A stretch of DNA of 64,000 bases from Rubrivivax gelatinosus (GTDB taxonomy: Bacteria; Pseudomonadota; Gammaproteobacteria; Burkholderiales; Burkholderiaceae_C), in NCBI RefSeq assembly GCF_004340905.1, contig NZ_SLXD01000008.1, positions 203,600 to 267,599 of the forward strand, read 5' to 3'. How positions within the stretch are numbered: the first letter of the stretch is position 1; each line of letters begins with the position of its first letter. Positions 38,269 through 48,410 of the stretch are shown piece after piece. A program made the position numbers and the translations under genes. The notes below the pieces were generated by a model. It was given only the letters and a program-made list of their open reading frames with translations. It did not search any database and was not told where the DNA came from.

Positions 38269-40062
38269 ATGATTCGTCTCGTGAAGCGGGCCGGCAGGCT
38301 CGCGCTCTTGGCCGCGGCTGCCGCGGTGGTCTGCGCCCAACCCGCCGTCGCCGGCGGCAGCGATCTCGCGGTGCTCGACGCCGAAGCGCTGGCTCAGCGC
38401 TCGCAGTGGACCGACCAGCTGATCGTCAAGTACCGCAAGGGCACGGCCGGCTTCGCCCGCGCCGACGCCCAGGCGCTGGCCAAGGCGAACGAGGTGGTCG
38501 ACCGCGCCGGGCTGCAGATGCGCCTGCTGCGCCGCGACGCGCGCCACGCCGCGGTGATGAAGCTCGACCAGCGTGTCACCGTCACGCGCCTGCGCGAGAT
38601 CGCCCGGGCCGTGGCCGCGGCCGATTCGGACATCGAGTACGTCGAGCCCGACCGCCTGCTGCAGCCGATGGCCACGCCCAACGACACGCGTTATGTCGAC
38701 CAGTGGCACTACTACGAGTCCACCGGCGGCCTGAACCTTCCCGGCGCCTGGGACACCAGCACCGGCAGCGGCGTCGTCGTCGCGGTGCTGGACACCGGCT
38801 ACCGTCCGCACGCCGACCTGGCGGCCAACGTCGTCGGCGGCTACGACATGATCAAGGACACCGCGGTGTCCAACGACGGCGACGCGCGCGACAGCGACGC
38901 GAAGGACCCGGGCGACTGGACGACCGCCGGCGAGTGCTACACCGGCAGCGCGGCGTCGAGCAGCTCCTGGCACGGCACCCACGTCGCCGGCACGATCGCC
39001 GCGGTGACGAACAACGCCAGCGGCGTTGCCGGCGTGGCCTACGGCGCGAAGATCCTGCCGGTGCGCGTGCTGGGCAAGTGCGGCGGCTACACCAGCGACA
39101 TCGCCGACGCGATCACCTGGGCCAGCGGCGGCAGCGTCAGCGGTGCGCCGACCAACGCCTACCCGGCGCGTGTCGTCAGCCTGTCGCTGGGCGGCAGCGG
39201 CAGCTGCGACACGACGACCCAGACGGCGATCGACGGCGCGCGCAGCCGCGGCACGGTGGTCGTGGTCGCCGCCGGCAACAGCAACGCCAACGCCGCCAAC
39301 TACTCGCCGGCCAGCTGCTCGGGCGTCATCACGGTGGCGGCCGTCAACCGCAGCGGCGGGCGCGCCTATTACTCCAACTACGGCTCGGTGGTCGACATCG
39401 CCGCGCCCGGCGGCGACATGCGCAGTGCCAGCGCCAACGGCATCCTGTCGACACTCAACAGCGGCAGCACGACGCCGGGCAGCGACAGCTACGCCTACTA
39501 CCAGGGCACGTCGATGGCGACGCCGCACGTCTCCGGGGCGGTGGCGCTGATGCTGGCGCGCAACTCGGCGCTGACGCCCGACCAGGTCGAGAGCCTGCTC
39601 AAGAGCAGCGCCCGGGCCTTCCCGGCGACCTGCTCGCAGTGCGGCTCGGGCATCGTCGACGCCGCGGCCGCGGTGGTGGCGGCCGTCGGCGGCAGCACCG
39701 GCGGTGGCACGACGACGGTCGCGGAAGTGGAGAGCAACAACACGCGTTCGACCGCGCAGTCCGTGACCGCCAACCCGGCCCAGGTCAACGGCAGCATCGC
39801 CTCGAGCAGCGACACCGACTACTACAAGGTGACGCTGGCCGCCGGCAAGACGCTGAGCGCGAAGCTGACGCCGCCGGCCTCGTACGACTTCGACCTCTAC
39901 CTCTACTCCAGCAGCGGCGCCACGCTGGCACGCAGCACGCTGGGCACCGGCCAGGTCGACACCGTCACCTACGCCAACACCGGCAGCAGCGCGCTGACGC
40001 TGTACGTGCGGGTGCTGCGCTACAGCGGCACCGGCAGCTACACGCTGGGCCTGACGCAGTGA
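38269..40062 (+). CDS. secreted subtilisin-like serine protease (S8) with PPC domain
   Basis: A 597-residue exported protease. A signal peptide (to about residue 27, AQPAVAGG) is followed by an inhibitor-like prodomain (35-135), the S8 catalytic domain with Asp in VAVLDTGYRPHADL, His in SWHGTHVAGTIAA and Ser in GTSMATPHVSGAVAL, a Gly/Thr linker, and a C-terminal pre-peptidase (PPC) domain (about 485-597, SDTDYYKVTLAAGKTLSAKL). AGGGAGGA precedes the ATG by six bases. It acts outside the cell, likely on environmental protein. Confidence 0.96.
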   Translation: MIRLVKRAGRLALLAAAAAVVCAQPAVAGGSDLAVLDAEALAQRSQWTDQLIVKYRKGTAGFARADAQALAKANEVVDRAGLQMRLLRRDARHAAVMKLDQRVTVTRLREIARAVAAADSDIEYVEPDRLLQPMATPNDTRYVDQWHYYESTGGLNLPGAWDTSTGSGVVVAVLDTGYRPHADLAANVVGGYDMIKDTAVSNDGDARDSDAKDPGDWTTAGECYTGSAASSSSWHGTHVAGTIAAVTNNASGVAGVAYGAKILPVRVLGKCGGYTSDIADAITWASGGSVSGAPTNAYPARVVSLSLGGSGSCDTTTQTAIDGARSRGTVVVVAAGNSNANAANYSPASCSGVITVAAVNRSGGRAYYSNYGSVVDIAAPGGDMRSASANGILSTLNSGSTTPGSDSYAYYQGTSMATPHVSGAVALMLARNSALTPDQVESLLKSSARAFPATCSQCGSGIVDAAAAVVAAVGGSTGGGTTTVAEVESNNTRSTAQSVTANPAQVNGSIASSSDTDYYKVTLAAGKTLSAKLTPPASYDFDLYLYSSSGATLARSTLGTGQVDTVTYANTGSSALTLYVRVLRYSGTGSYTLGLTQ

Positions 40063-40071
40063 ACGGGAGGG

Positions 40072-40091
40072 CCGGCCGCCCGGGCGGCCGG
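40072..40091. terminator. 20-base perfect palindrome between convergent genes
   Basis: A perfect 20-base palindrome built from CCGGCCGCCC and its complement starts ten bases after the protease stop and is followed on the plus strand by TTCTT. The Mpo1-like gene ends from the other side at 40096. It is a good candidate for a two-way intrinsic terminator. Confidence 0.65.
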
Positions 40092-40095
40092 TTCT

Positions 40096-40638
40096 TCAGG
40101 TGGCCGGGTGGGCCAGGTCGCGCACGATGGTCGGGCCGACGCGGCTTTCGATGCGTGCGACCAGCACCTTGAACCAGCCGGCCATCGCCAACAGTTCCAT
40201 GGCGACGAACATCGGGCCGACGAGCAGGCCGATCAGGTCGTCGGCCAAGGCCGGCTTGCGGCCTTCGTAATAGTGGCCGAGGAACTGGATGGTCCAGCCG
40301 ACGGCGAAGCAGCCGGCACCGAAGCCCAGCCAGGCCAGCGTGCCGGCCTCGGCCAGCGGCTGCGCCAGCGCCAGCAGCGCGGCGATGGCGGCCGAAACGG
40401 CCACCCCGAGCATGAACTCGCCACGTGTCAGGTACCACAGCGCCGCCGGCGCGAACAGCAGCCAGGCGGGCGACAGGTCGTAGCCGGCGAGCTGGAAACC
40501 CGGCCGGCCCAGCAGCACGCCGAGCGAGAAGACGATCAGCGGCACGCCGACCACGTGCGTCGCGATGTTGCGTTCGTCCCGGTGGTAGCGGGCGTACTGG
40601 GCCAGCAGGTCGATCGCGGGGCGAAACGGGCTTGACAT
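40096..40638 (-). CDS. Mpo1-like (DUF962/YGL010w) membrane protein
   Basis: A 180-residue protein with four membrane segments. The N-terminal part has YARYHRDERNIATHVVGVPL and the C-terminal half GWTIQFLGHYYEGRKPALAD, the conserved histidine motifs of the Mpo1/YGL010w family. Yeast Mpo1 is an Fe-dependent dioxygenase acting on 2-hydroxy fatty acids; the bacterial role is not established. Convergent with the subtilase. Confidence 0.9.
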   Translation of the reverse strand: MSSPFRPAIDLLAQYARYHRDERNIATHVVGVPLIVFSLGVLLGRPGFQLAGYDLSPAWLLFAPAALWYLTRGEFMLGVAVSAAIAALLALAQPLAEAGTLAWLGFGAGCFAVGWTIQFLGHYYEGRKPALADDLIGLLVGPMFVAMELLAMAGWFKVLVARIESRVGPTIVRDLAHPAT

Positions 40639-40780
40639 CGGGCAGCGTCTCCTTCGCGGGCCATGTTAGCCCCGGGATCGGCAAAGCTGCCATCCGGCTT
40701 GAGTTGTCCCACGTGCCGGAGGCGGCATTTCACGCACAATCGCGCCTTTTCGACGCGGCCGGGCCGTCCCGAGGACTGAA

Positions 40781-41350
40781 GTGAGCATCAAGAGCGACAA
40801 GTGGATCCGCCGCATGGCCGAGCAGCACGGCATGATCGAGCCGTTCGAGCCCGGCCAGGTGCGGCAGTCGGCCGACGGCCAGCGCATCGTCAGCTACGGC
40901 ACCAGCAGCTACGGCTACGACATCCGCTGCGCGCCCGAGTTCAAGGTCTTCACCAACGTGCACAGCACGGTCGTGGACCCGAAGAACTTCGACGAGAAGA
41001 GCTTCGTCGACATCGAGGCCGACGTCTGCATCATCCCGCCGAACAGCTTCGCGCTGGCGCGCACCGTCGAGTACTTCCGCATCCCGCGCAACGTGCTGAC
41101 GATCTGCCTGGGCAAGAGCACCTACGCACGCTGCGGCATCATCGTCAACGTGACGCCGTTCGAGCCCGAGTGGGAAGGCTATGTGACGCTGGAGTTCAGC
41201 AACACGACGCCGCTGCCGGCCAAGATCTACGCCGGCGAGGGCTGCGCCCAGGTGCTGTTCTTCGAGAGCGACGAGGTCTGCGAGACCAGCTACCGCGACC
41301 GCGGCGGCAAGTACCAGGGGCAGGTCGGCGTCACGCTGCCCAAGACCTGA
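40781..41350 (+). CDS. dcd: dCTP deaminase
   Basis: A 189-residue enzyme starting at GTG 40781 (GAGGACTGAA precedes it). Motifs include [19 protein letters not shown], the GKSTYARCG active-site segment and [20 protein letters not shown] with the catalytic glutamate. It deaminates dCTP to dUTP in thymidylate synthesis. Length and sequence fit the family closely. Confidence 0.97.
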   Translation: MSIKSDKWIRRMAEQHGMIEPFEPGQVRQSADGQRIVSYGTSSYGYDIRCAPEFKVFTNVHSTVVDPKNFDEKSFVDIEADVCIIPPNSFALARTVEYFRIPRNVLTICLGKSTYARCGIIVNVTPFEPEWEGYVTLEFSNTTPLPAKIYAGEGCAQVLFFESDEVCETSYRDRGGKYQGQVGVTLPKT

Positions 41351-41356
41351 TTCAGG
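41346..41356. repeat. CCTGA-T-TCAGG palindrome joining two convergent stops
   Basis: The dcd stop (41348-41350) and the stop of the reverse-strand membrane protein (41352-41354) lie in the two arms of an 11-base palindrome with a single central base. Confidence 0.55.
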
Positions 41357-41618
41357 CCAGCGCCGGCAGCCAGTCGCAGCGCAGCCGGCCGCTGACGTGC
41401 AGGCGCTCGCGCAGCCGCACGTACAGCGAGGGCGCGAAGAACGCCGGCACGCACAGCGCGACCATCCAGGTCCAGTGCAGCATCAGCGCCGGTGCCACGC
41501 CCATCCAGCCCAGCACCCACAGCGTCAGCATCATGTCCCAGGCGTGGTATTCGAGCGGCGCCTCGCGGCGGTGCTCGACTTGCCAGCGCTTGATGCGCGA
41601 CATCTGACTCACGTTCAT
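41352..41618 (-). CDS. small membrane protein of unknown function
   Basis: An 88-residue protein starting MNVSQMSRIKRWQVEHRREA. A basic, charged N-terminus precedes two membrane segments (about 27-46 and 48-66) and a basic C-terminal tail ending LRCDWLPALA. No family is recognised. The GGGTAAACCC palindrome lies 29 bases before its start. Confidence 0.72.
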   Translation of the reverse strand: MNVSQMSRIKRWQVEHRREAPLEYHAWDMMLTLWVLGWMGVAPALMLHWTWMVALCVPAFFAPSLYVRLRERLHVSGRLRCDWLPALA

Positions 41619-41646
41619 GGGGCGCTCCGGCGCTGGGGTTGACCAA

Positions 41647-41656
41647 GGGTAAACCC
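41647..41656. repeat. second copy of the GGGTAAACCC palindrome
   Basis: Identical ten bases to 34738-34747, here 29 bases upstream of the small membrane-protein gene on the minus strand. The rest of the gap to 41757 shows nothing recognisable. Confidence 0.45.
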
Positions 41657-41757
41657 CAGTCTACGACATCGACCTGGGCCCGATCACCGGGACAGGACGT
41701 CAAGAGCGTGGCAAATGCAACGCCAGGCCGCCAGCCCCCAGGATCGTCGCCGCGGCT

Positions 41758-42909
41758 TCAGGTCGGGAAGCTGCCCGGCAGCAGGATGTCGGTGCCGAGT
41801 TCGGCGACGCGCTTCCTGCCGCAGAAGGCCATCGTCAGGTCCAGCTCCTTGTGGATGATCTCCAGCGCCTTCGTGACGCCGGCCTCGCCCATCGCGCCCA
41901 GGCCGTAGAGGAAGGCGCGGCCGATGTAGGTGCCGCGGGCGCCCAGCGCCACGGCCTTCAGCACGTCCTGGCCCGAGCGGATGCCGCCGTCCATGTGGAC
42001 CTCGATGCGCGAGCCGACCTCGGCAGCGATCGCCGGCAGCGCGCGGATGCTGGACTCGGCACCGTCGAGCTGGCGGCCACCGTGGTTGCTGACGATCAGC
42101 GCGTCGGCGCCCGACGCCACCGCCAGGCGCGCGTCCTCGACGTCCTGGATGCCTTTGAGGATCAGCTTGCCGCCCCAGCGCTTCTTGATCCACTCGACGT
42201 CCTTCCAGTTCAGCCGCGGATCGAACTGCTGTGCCGTCCAGGCGCCCAGGCTGCTCATGTCGGCGACGCCGCGCACGTGGCCGACGATGTTGCCGAAGCC
42301 GCGGCGCCGGGTGCCCAGCATGCCCAGGCACCAGCGCGGCTTGGTCGCCAGGTTCAGCAGGTTGGGCAGGGTCAGCTTGGGCGGCGCCGACAGGCCGTTC
42401 TTCAGGTCCTTGTGGCGCTGGCCGAGGATCTGCAGGTCCAGCGTCAGCACCAGCGCGCCGCAGCCGGCGGCCTTGGCGCGGTCGATCAGGCGCTCGATGA
42501 AGTCGCGGTCGCGCATCACGTAGAGCTGGAACCAGAACGGCGCCTGGGTGTGCGCCGCCACGTCCTCGATCGAGCAGATGCTCATCGTCGACAGCGTGAA
42601 CGGGATGCCGAAGCGCTCGGCGGCGCGCGCGGCGAGGATCTCGCCGTCGGCGTGCTGCATGCCGGTCAGGCCGGTCGGCGCGATCGCCACCGGCATCGCC
42701 ACCGGCACGCCGACCATCGTCGTCGCGGTGCTGCGGCCCTCCATGTCGACGGCGACACGCTGGCGCAGCTTGATCGCCTGGAAGTCCTGTTCGTTGGCGC
42801 GGTAGGTGCTCTCGGTCCAGGAGCCGGAGTCGGCGTAGTCGTAGAACATGCGTGGCACCCGCTTCTTCGCGAGCACACGCAGGTCTTCGATGTGGGTGAT
42901 GACGGGCAT
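41758..42909 (-). CDS. FMN-dependent alpha-hydroxy-acid dehydrogenase (L-lactate dehydrogenase type)
   Basis: A 383-residue TIM-barrel flavoenzyme starting MPVITHIEDLRVLAKKRVPR, preceded by AGGAGA. The tyrosine in MFYDYADSGSWTE, LTLDLQILGQRHKDLKNGL and the catalytic histidine in VSNHGGRQLDGAESS are in place. Such enzymes oxidise L-lactate, glycolate or mandelate to the 2-keto acid. LldD-type L-lactate dehydrogenase is the most likely identity. The extension to 43047 overlaps the hemerythrin gene and was rejected. Confidence 0.92.
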   Translation of the reverse strand: MPVITHIEDLRVLAKKRVPRMFYDYADSGSWTESTYRANEQDFQAIKLRQRVAVDMEGRSTATTMVGVPVAMPVAIAPTGLTGMQHADGEILAARAAERFGIPFTLSTMSICSIEDVAAHTQAPFWFQLYVMRDRDFIERLIDRAKAAGCGALVLTLDLQILGQRHKDLKNGLSAPPKLTLPNLLNLATKPRWCLGMLGTRRRGFGNIVGHVRGVADMSSLGAWTAQQFDPRLNWKDVEWIKKRWGGKLILKGIQDVEDARLAVASGADALIVSNHGGRQLDGAESSIRALPAIAAEVGSRIEVHMDGGIRSGQDVLKAVALGARGTYIGRAFLYGLGAMGEAGVTKALEIIHKELDLTMAFCGRKRVAELGTDILLPGSFPT

Positions 42910-42985
42910 CGGCTGTCTCCTCGCAGCCGGCGATGCTAACGAGGGTCGTGCCGGGCCCGCGCGGCGCAGGCCGCGCGCAGCAGTT

Positions 42986-43456
42986 TCAGGAGGCGTAGGC
43001 GCCGGCGGCGCCGACCGGCCGCAGCGGGGGCGGGGGATCCAGCGCATCGGCCGGAACGTAGCCCATCGAGGCCATGCACTGCGCGAGGCTGGCGTCCATC
43101 GAACGCGAGTGCGCCGGGAACCACTCGACCAGCTCCTCGGCGAGCTGGCGCACGATGGCGACGTCGGCGTCGCGGCGCAGCCGGTCCTGCACCTCGTGCA
43201 TCGCCTTGAGCACCTGGGCGTGCTGGTAGGAGTGGCAGTTCTGCGGCGCGAAGCCCATGCCGAGCATCCAGTGCTCTTCCTGGGCGAAGTGGGCTTCGGT
43301 GTGTTCGATCACCGCGTCCAGCGCCGTGTCGAGCGTGCTGTCGTCCGCATCCAGCGCCGCTTCCAGGCCGTGCAGCAGGTCGACGAACTCGTGATGCGTC
43401 GCGTCCATCTGCGGCTGGTGCAGCGCCAGTGATTCGGACCAGGCGAGGGTGGACAT
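42986..43456 (-). CDS. bacteriohemerythrin
   Basis: A 156-residue four-helix protein starting MSTLAWSESLALHQPQMDAT. The di-iron ligands are visible in DATHHEFVDLLHG, IEHTEAHFAQEEHWM and HSYQHAQVLKAMHEVQ. It binds O2 and probably stores or delivers oxygen, or acts in aerotaxis. A Pro/Ala-rich C-terminal tail of about 25 residues (DALDPPPPLRPVG) extends beyond the helix bundle. Confidence 0.9.
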   Translation of the reverse strand: MSTLAWSESLALHQPQMDATHHEFVDLLHGLEAALDADDSTLDTALDAVIEHTEAHFAQEEHWMLGMGFAPQNCHSYQHAQVLKAMHEVQDRLRRDADVAIVRQLAEELVEWFPAHSRSMDASLAQCMASMGYVPADALDPPPPLRPVGAAGAYAS

Positions 43457-43541
43457 GGCAGCGACGCTTTCTCTTGATGACGAGCCCAGACTAGGGGCGC
43501 GTTTGTATCGAATTTTTGCGTTGCCTCAACTGTCCGTGCGG

Positions 43542-44840
43542 CTATTCCGACTTTCCCGGGGGGTGTCGATCGGGGTCTTCACCACGTTCCGAGGCTTCCG
43601 GTGCAGGCAGGGCCCCGAGGAACGGCAGCTCCGGCTCGGCCTCGGCCGCGGTGCGCCGATCCGTGGCTCGCACGCGACGCCCGGGGGCCGCGGCAGCGGC
43701 GCTTTCGGCGCGCACCAGCGTGCCGGCGCGCACGCCCAGCAGGCGCAGCCGGCGCGACAGGTCCACGCGCTTGAGGCATTGACCGGCGGCGCGGCGGATG
43801 GCGGCGGCGTCGACCACCGGCCCGGGCAGCGTCAGGTCGCGCGTGACGGTGCGGAAATCGTCGTAGCGCAGCTTGATGCCGATGGTGCGTGCGGCGTAGC
43901 CCTTGCGCTGCAGGTCGGCGGCGACCCGTTCGGCCAGGTGGGTGAAGACCGCGGTCAGCTGCGCCCGGTCCTGCACCGCGTGCAGGTCGCGTTCGAAGGT
44001 GGTCTCGCGGCTCACTGACACCGGCTCGCTGTGTGTCACCACCGGCCGGTCGTCCTGGCCGTGGGCGGCCTCGTGCAGCCAGGCGCCGTAGCTGCGGCCG
44101 AAGTGTTCCTGCAGCCAGGCGCGTTCACGCGTCGCCAGGTCGCCGATCGTCGCCACGCCCAGCGCCGCCAGCCTGGCGCCGGCTTTCGGGCCGATGCCGT
44201 TGATGCGCCGAACCGGCAGCGGCCAGATGCGTGTTGGCAGCTCGGCGGCGGTGACCACGCTCAGGCCGTCGGGTTTGTCCAGCTCGGAGGCGATCTTGGC
44301 CAGCAGCTTGTTCGGCGTGACGCCGATCGAGCAGACGAGGCCGGTCGTGCGCCGCACGTTGTTGCGGATCTCCTGGGCCACCGCACGCACGCCGCCGGCG
44401 GGGTCGTGGCCGACGGCGTCCTGGGCCCCGGGCACCTCGGTCAGGTCGATGTAGATCTCGTCGATGCCGCGGTCCTCGATGACCGGGGCGATCTCGGCGA
44501 CCGCGGCCTTGAACAGCCGCGAGTAGCGCCGGTACTCGTCGAAGTCGGTGGGCAGCAGCACCGCCTGCGGGCAGCGCTGGGCGGCTTTCATCAGCCCCAT
44601 GCCCGAGTGCACGCCGTAGTCGCGTGCGGCGTAGGTGGCGGTGGTGACGACGCCGCGCCCGGCGTAGCCGGCCAGCGTCGCGAACCTGCGGCTGCCGTCG
44701 GGCAGCAGCTCGGGCTGGTGGCGCCGGCCGCCGCCGACGACCACCGGCTGGCCGCGCAGCTCGGGGTAGCGCAGCATCTCGACCGACGCGTAGAACGCGT
44801 CCATGTCGAGATGCGCGATCCAGCGCGTGCGCGGGCTCAT
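43542..44840 (-). CDS. dinB: DNA polymerase IV (Y-family)
   Basis: A 432-residue translesion polymerase starting MSPRTRWIAHLDMDAFYASV. Catalytic acidic residues are in HLDMDAFYASVE and in RGIDEIYIDLTE. The thumb helix-hairpin-helix (RRINGIGPKAGARLAALGV) and little-finger domain follow. The sequence is longer than E. coli DinB through a C-terminal tail with ELPFLGALP, which may be a weak beta-clamp motif. It lies 22 bases downstream of argH. No LexA box was recognised. Confidence 0.95.
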   Translation of the reverse strand: MSPRTRWIAHLDMDAFYASVEMLRYPELRGQPVVVGGGRRHQPELLPDGSRRFATLAGYAGRGVVTTATYAARDYGVHSGMGLMKAAQRCPQAVLLPTDFDEYRRYSRLFKAAVAEIAPVIEDRGIDEIYIDLTEVPGAQDAVGHDPAGGVRAVAQEIRNNVRRTTGLVCSIGVTPNKLLAKIASELDKPDGLSVVTAAELPTRIWPLPVRRINGIGPKAGARLAALGVATIGDLATRERAWLQEHFGRSYGAWLHEAAHGQDDRPVVTHSEPVSVSRETTFERDLHAVQDRAQLTAVFTHLAERVAADLQRKGYAARTIGIKLRYDDFRTVTRDLTLPGPVVDAAAIRRAAGQCLKRVDLSRRLRLLGVRAGTLVRAESAAAAAPGRRVRATDRRTAAEAEPELPFLGALPAPEASERGEDPDRHPPGKSE

Positions 44841-44862
44841 CGGCGCTGCGGCGCCGCGCCGG

Positions 44863-46263
<1,401 letters not shown>

Positions 46264-46318
46264 GCGGGGGGAGGCTGGCAGCCGCGAGCGCGGCGGGACT
46301 CCGTATTATCGGGCGCCG

Positions 46319-47443
46319 ATGGACGACGCCGACTCCTCCCGCGAGGGCGCGCCGGCCCAGGGGGTCTGGCACGACACCTGGCCCGCCGGGCGCAGCCTGC
46401 CGTTCGCGCCGAGCCGCTTCGAGCGCCTGGCCGACGAGCGTGCGCGCGAGGAGGCCCGCGTGGCCGCCGCCTTCGACGTCTGCCACCCGGCGCTGGCGCT
46501 GCGCGCCGGGCTGCTGGTGCTGGCGGTGCTGAGCGTCGCCGCGCTGGCCCAGGCCAGCGACGCCGCCGACTGGCTGGCGCGTGCCGCGGCCTCGGCGTTT
46601 GCCGGCGCCACCGGCACGCTGATGTGGCTGGTCCTCGTCTGTTCCTCGCGCCGGCTGCTGGCGCGCGGGTCGCCCGGCGCACGCGCCGGCGCCGTGCTGC
46701 TGGGCGGCGCCTTTTGCGCGCTCGTCGCCTGGGCGCCGCTGGTCGGCATCGGGCTGGCCGACACCGCCGGCGGCCTGCGCCTGGCCGGCATCGCGCTGGC
46801 CGGCGCCGGTTTCGCCGCGCTGCTGTGGCTGTGGCTGGACCTGCGCGCGCGCAGCGCCGTGCCGGCCGACACCAGCGCGCGCCTGGTCGAGCTGCAGTCG
46901 CGCATCCGTCCGCACTTCCTGTTCAACGCGCTGAACACCGCGCTGGCGCTGGTGCGCGTGGACCCGGCGCGCGCCGAACGGGTGCTGGAAGACCTGGCCG
47001 AACTGTTTCGCGTCGCGCTGGCCGAGGTCGGCGAGTCGGTGGCGCTGGCCGAGGAGATCGAGCTGGCGCGGGCCTATCTCGCCATCGAGCAGGCGCGTTA
47101 CGGCGAGCGCATCACCGTCGACTGGGAGCTCGATGCCGGTGCCGGCGCGGCGCGGGTGCCGCCGCTGGTGCTGCAGCCGCTGGTGGAGAACGCGGTGCGC
47201 CACGGCGTCGAGCCGGCGGCCGAGGGCGGGCACATCCGCATCGTGACCGGCCAGCGCCGTGGCCAGGCGGTGGTCACCGTCAGCAACACCGTGCCCGAGC
47301 GGCCGTCGGCGCCCGGCCACGGCATGGCGCTGGACAACGTGCGCGAGCGCCTGCGCCTGCTGCACGACGTGGCCGCCGAGCTCGAGGTCTGGCGCGAGGG
47401 GCGCGAGTTCCACGCCCGCCTCGTGCTGCCGCTGCAGGACTGA
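46319..47443 (+). CDS. algZ: LytS/AlgZ-type sensor histidine kinase
   Basis: A 374-residue kinase with four membrane segments (about 60-80, 95-110, 125-145, 153-172) and a His_kinase domain with H199 in RIRPHFLFNALNT. The ATPase part has PPLVLQPLVENAVRHGVEPA and GHGMALDNVRERLRLLH. No large sensor domain is visible. The argH-algZ-algR order is that of Pseudomonas algZR, which supports the name. Start chosen at ATG 46319; longer frames overlap argH. Confidence 0.85.
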   Translation: MDDADSSREGAPAQGVWHDTWPAGRSLPFAPSRFERLADERAREEARVAAAFDVCHPALALRAGLLVLAVLSVAALAQASDAADWLARAAASAFAGATGTLMWLVLVCSSRRLLARGSPGARAGAVLLGGAFCALVAWAPLVGIGLADTAGGLRLAGIALAGAGFAALLWLWLDLRARSAVPADTSARLVELQSRIRPHFLFNALNTALALVRVDPARAERVLEDLAELFRVALAEVGESVALAEEIELARAYLAIEQARYGERITVDWELDAGAGAARVPPLVLQPLVENAVRHGVEPAAEGGHIRIVTGQRRGQAVVTVSNTVPERPSAPGHGMALDNVRERLRLLHDVAAELEVWREGREFHARLVLPLQD

Positions 47444-47445
47444 CG

Positions 47446-48171
47446 ATGGCCGCGCCGCTTTCGGTCCTGATCGTCGACGACGAAGCGCTGGCCCGGCTGC
47501 GGCTGCGCACGCTGCTGGGCGCGGTGACGCAGCCGGCGCTGGTCATCGCCGGCGAGGCCGGCAGCGCCGAGCAGGCGATGGCCCTGCTGCGCCGCGAGCC
47601 GGTGGACCTGCTGCTGCTGGACGTGCGCATGCCCGGCCGCGGCGGGCTGGCGCTGGCCGCCGCGCTGCACGAGCTGCCGCGCCGGCCGGCGGTGGTCTTC
47701 GTCAGCGCCCACGGCGAACACGCGCTCGAAGCCTTCGATGTCGAGGCCGTCGACTACCTGACCAAGCCGGTGCGGCTGGAGCGGCTGCAGGCCGCGCTGG
47801 AGCGGGTCGCCGCGCGGCGCGCACCGCTGCCGGCCGCCGGGCCGGTGCTCGTCGTCAGCGAACGGGGCCGGCTGCGGCGCGTGCCGCTGGCCGAGGTGCT
47901 GTACCTGCGCGCCGAGGCCAAGGCGGTGCTGCTGCGCACGCCCGGCGAGACGATCGCGCTGGACGAGACGCTGGCCGAGCTGGAGCAGCGCCTGGGCGCG
48001 GGGTTCCTGCGCATCCACCGCAACGCGATCGTCGCGCGCGCCGCGGTGCGCGCGCTGGAGCCGCGCGACGACGACGAAGGCTGGGCGGTGCGCCTCGCCC
48101 CCGGCGACGAATGGCTGGCGGTGTCGCGCCGCCAGCTCGCCGCGGTGCGCGAGGCGCTGGGCGAAAGCTAG
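47446..48171 (+). CDS. algR: LytTR response regulator, AlgR-type
   Basis: A 241-residue regulator. The receiver has DDEALARL, phospho-acceptor D59 in LLLLDVRMPGRGG, and K in DYLTKPVRLERL. A LytTR DNA-binding domain (about 135-238) has AEVLYLRAEAKAVLLRTPGE and FLRIHRNAIVARAAVRAL. It begins two bases after the kinase stop. The stop codon lies in the arm of a 16-base hairpin. Confidence 0.87.
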   Translation: MAAPLSVLIVDDEALARLRLRTLLGAVTQPALVIAGEAGSAEQAMALLRREPVDLLLLDVRMPGRGGLALAAALHELPRRPAVVFVSAHGEHALEAFDVEAVDYLTKPVRLERLQAALERVAARRAPLPAAGPVLVVSERGRLRRVPLAEVLYLRAEAKAVLLRTPGETIALDETLAELEQRLGAGFLRIHRNAIVARAAVRALEPRDDDEGWAVRLAPGDEWLAVSRRQLAAVREALGES

Positions 48172-48204
48172 GAGTCTGCGCGGCAGAAGCCGCGCGGACT
48201 CCTA
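48169..48204. terminator. 16-pair hairpin containing the algR stop
   Basis: Arms 48169-48184 and 48189-48204 pair over 16 bases with one T-G mismatch around an AGAA loop. The left arm begins with the TAG stop of algR. A partial copy of the right arm (GCCGCGCGGAC followed by CCTAG) recurs at 48399-48414 over the stop of the convergent lysR. No T tract follows. Confidence 0.6.
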
Positions 48205-48277
48205 GCCTGCGGCTTTACGCACGGCTCCCCCGAGCCCCCTCCGCGAGGGTGCTCCAGCTTGTTCGACGGCACCCTCC

Positions 48278-48300
48278 AGCCTCCCTCCGCGAGGGAGGCT
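48278..48300. repeat. hairpin in the algR-lysR gap
   Basis: Ten-base arms AGCCTCCCTC and GAGGGAGGCT flank a CGC loop. Related CCTCCGCGAGGG units lie just upstream (48239-48249). Function unknown. Otherwise the 239 bases between algR and the convergent lysR hold no gene. Confidence 0.5.
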
Positions 48301-48410
48301 CCGGTCAGTGCGACGAGCGGTTCTGCGCCTCTCGGGCCGCACCGAGCACCGCCATGCGCCGCCAGTTCAGCGCCATCGCAGGTGCGCGATCGGTTCTGCC
48401 GCGCGGACGC

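Noticed and set aside
43640..43720. dinB as ImuB (mutasome subunit)
   Set aside because: Catalytic acidic residues are intact and no imuA or dnaE2 gene is adjacent, so DNA polymerase IV fits better.
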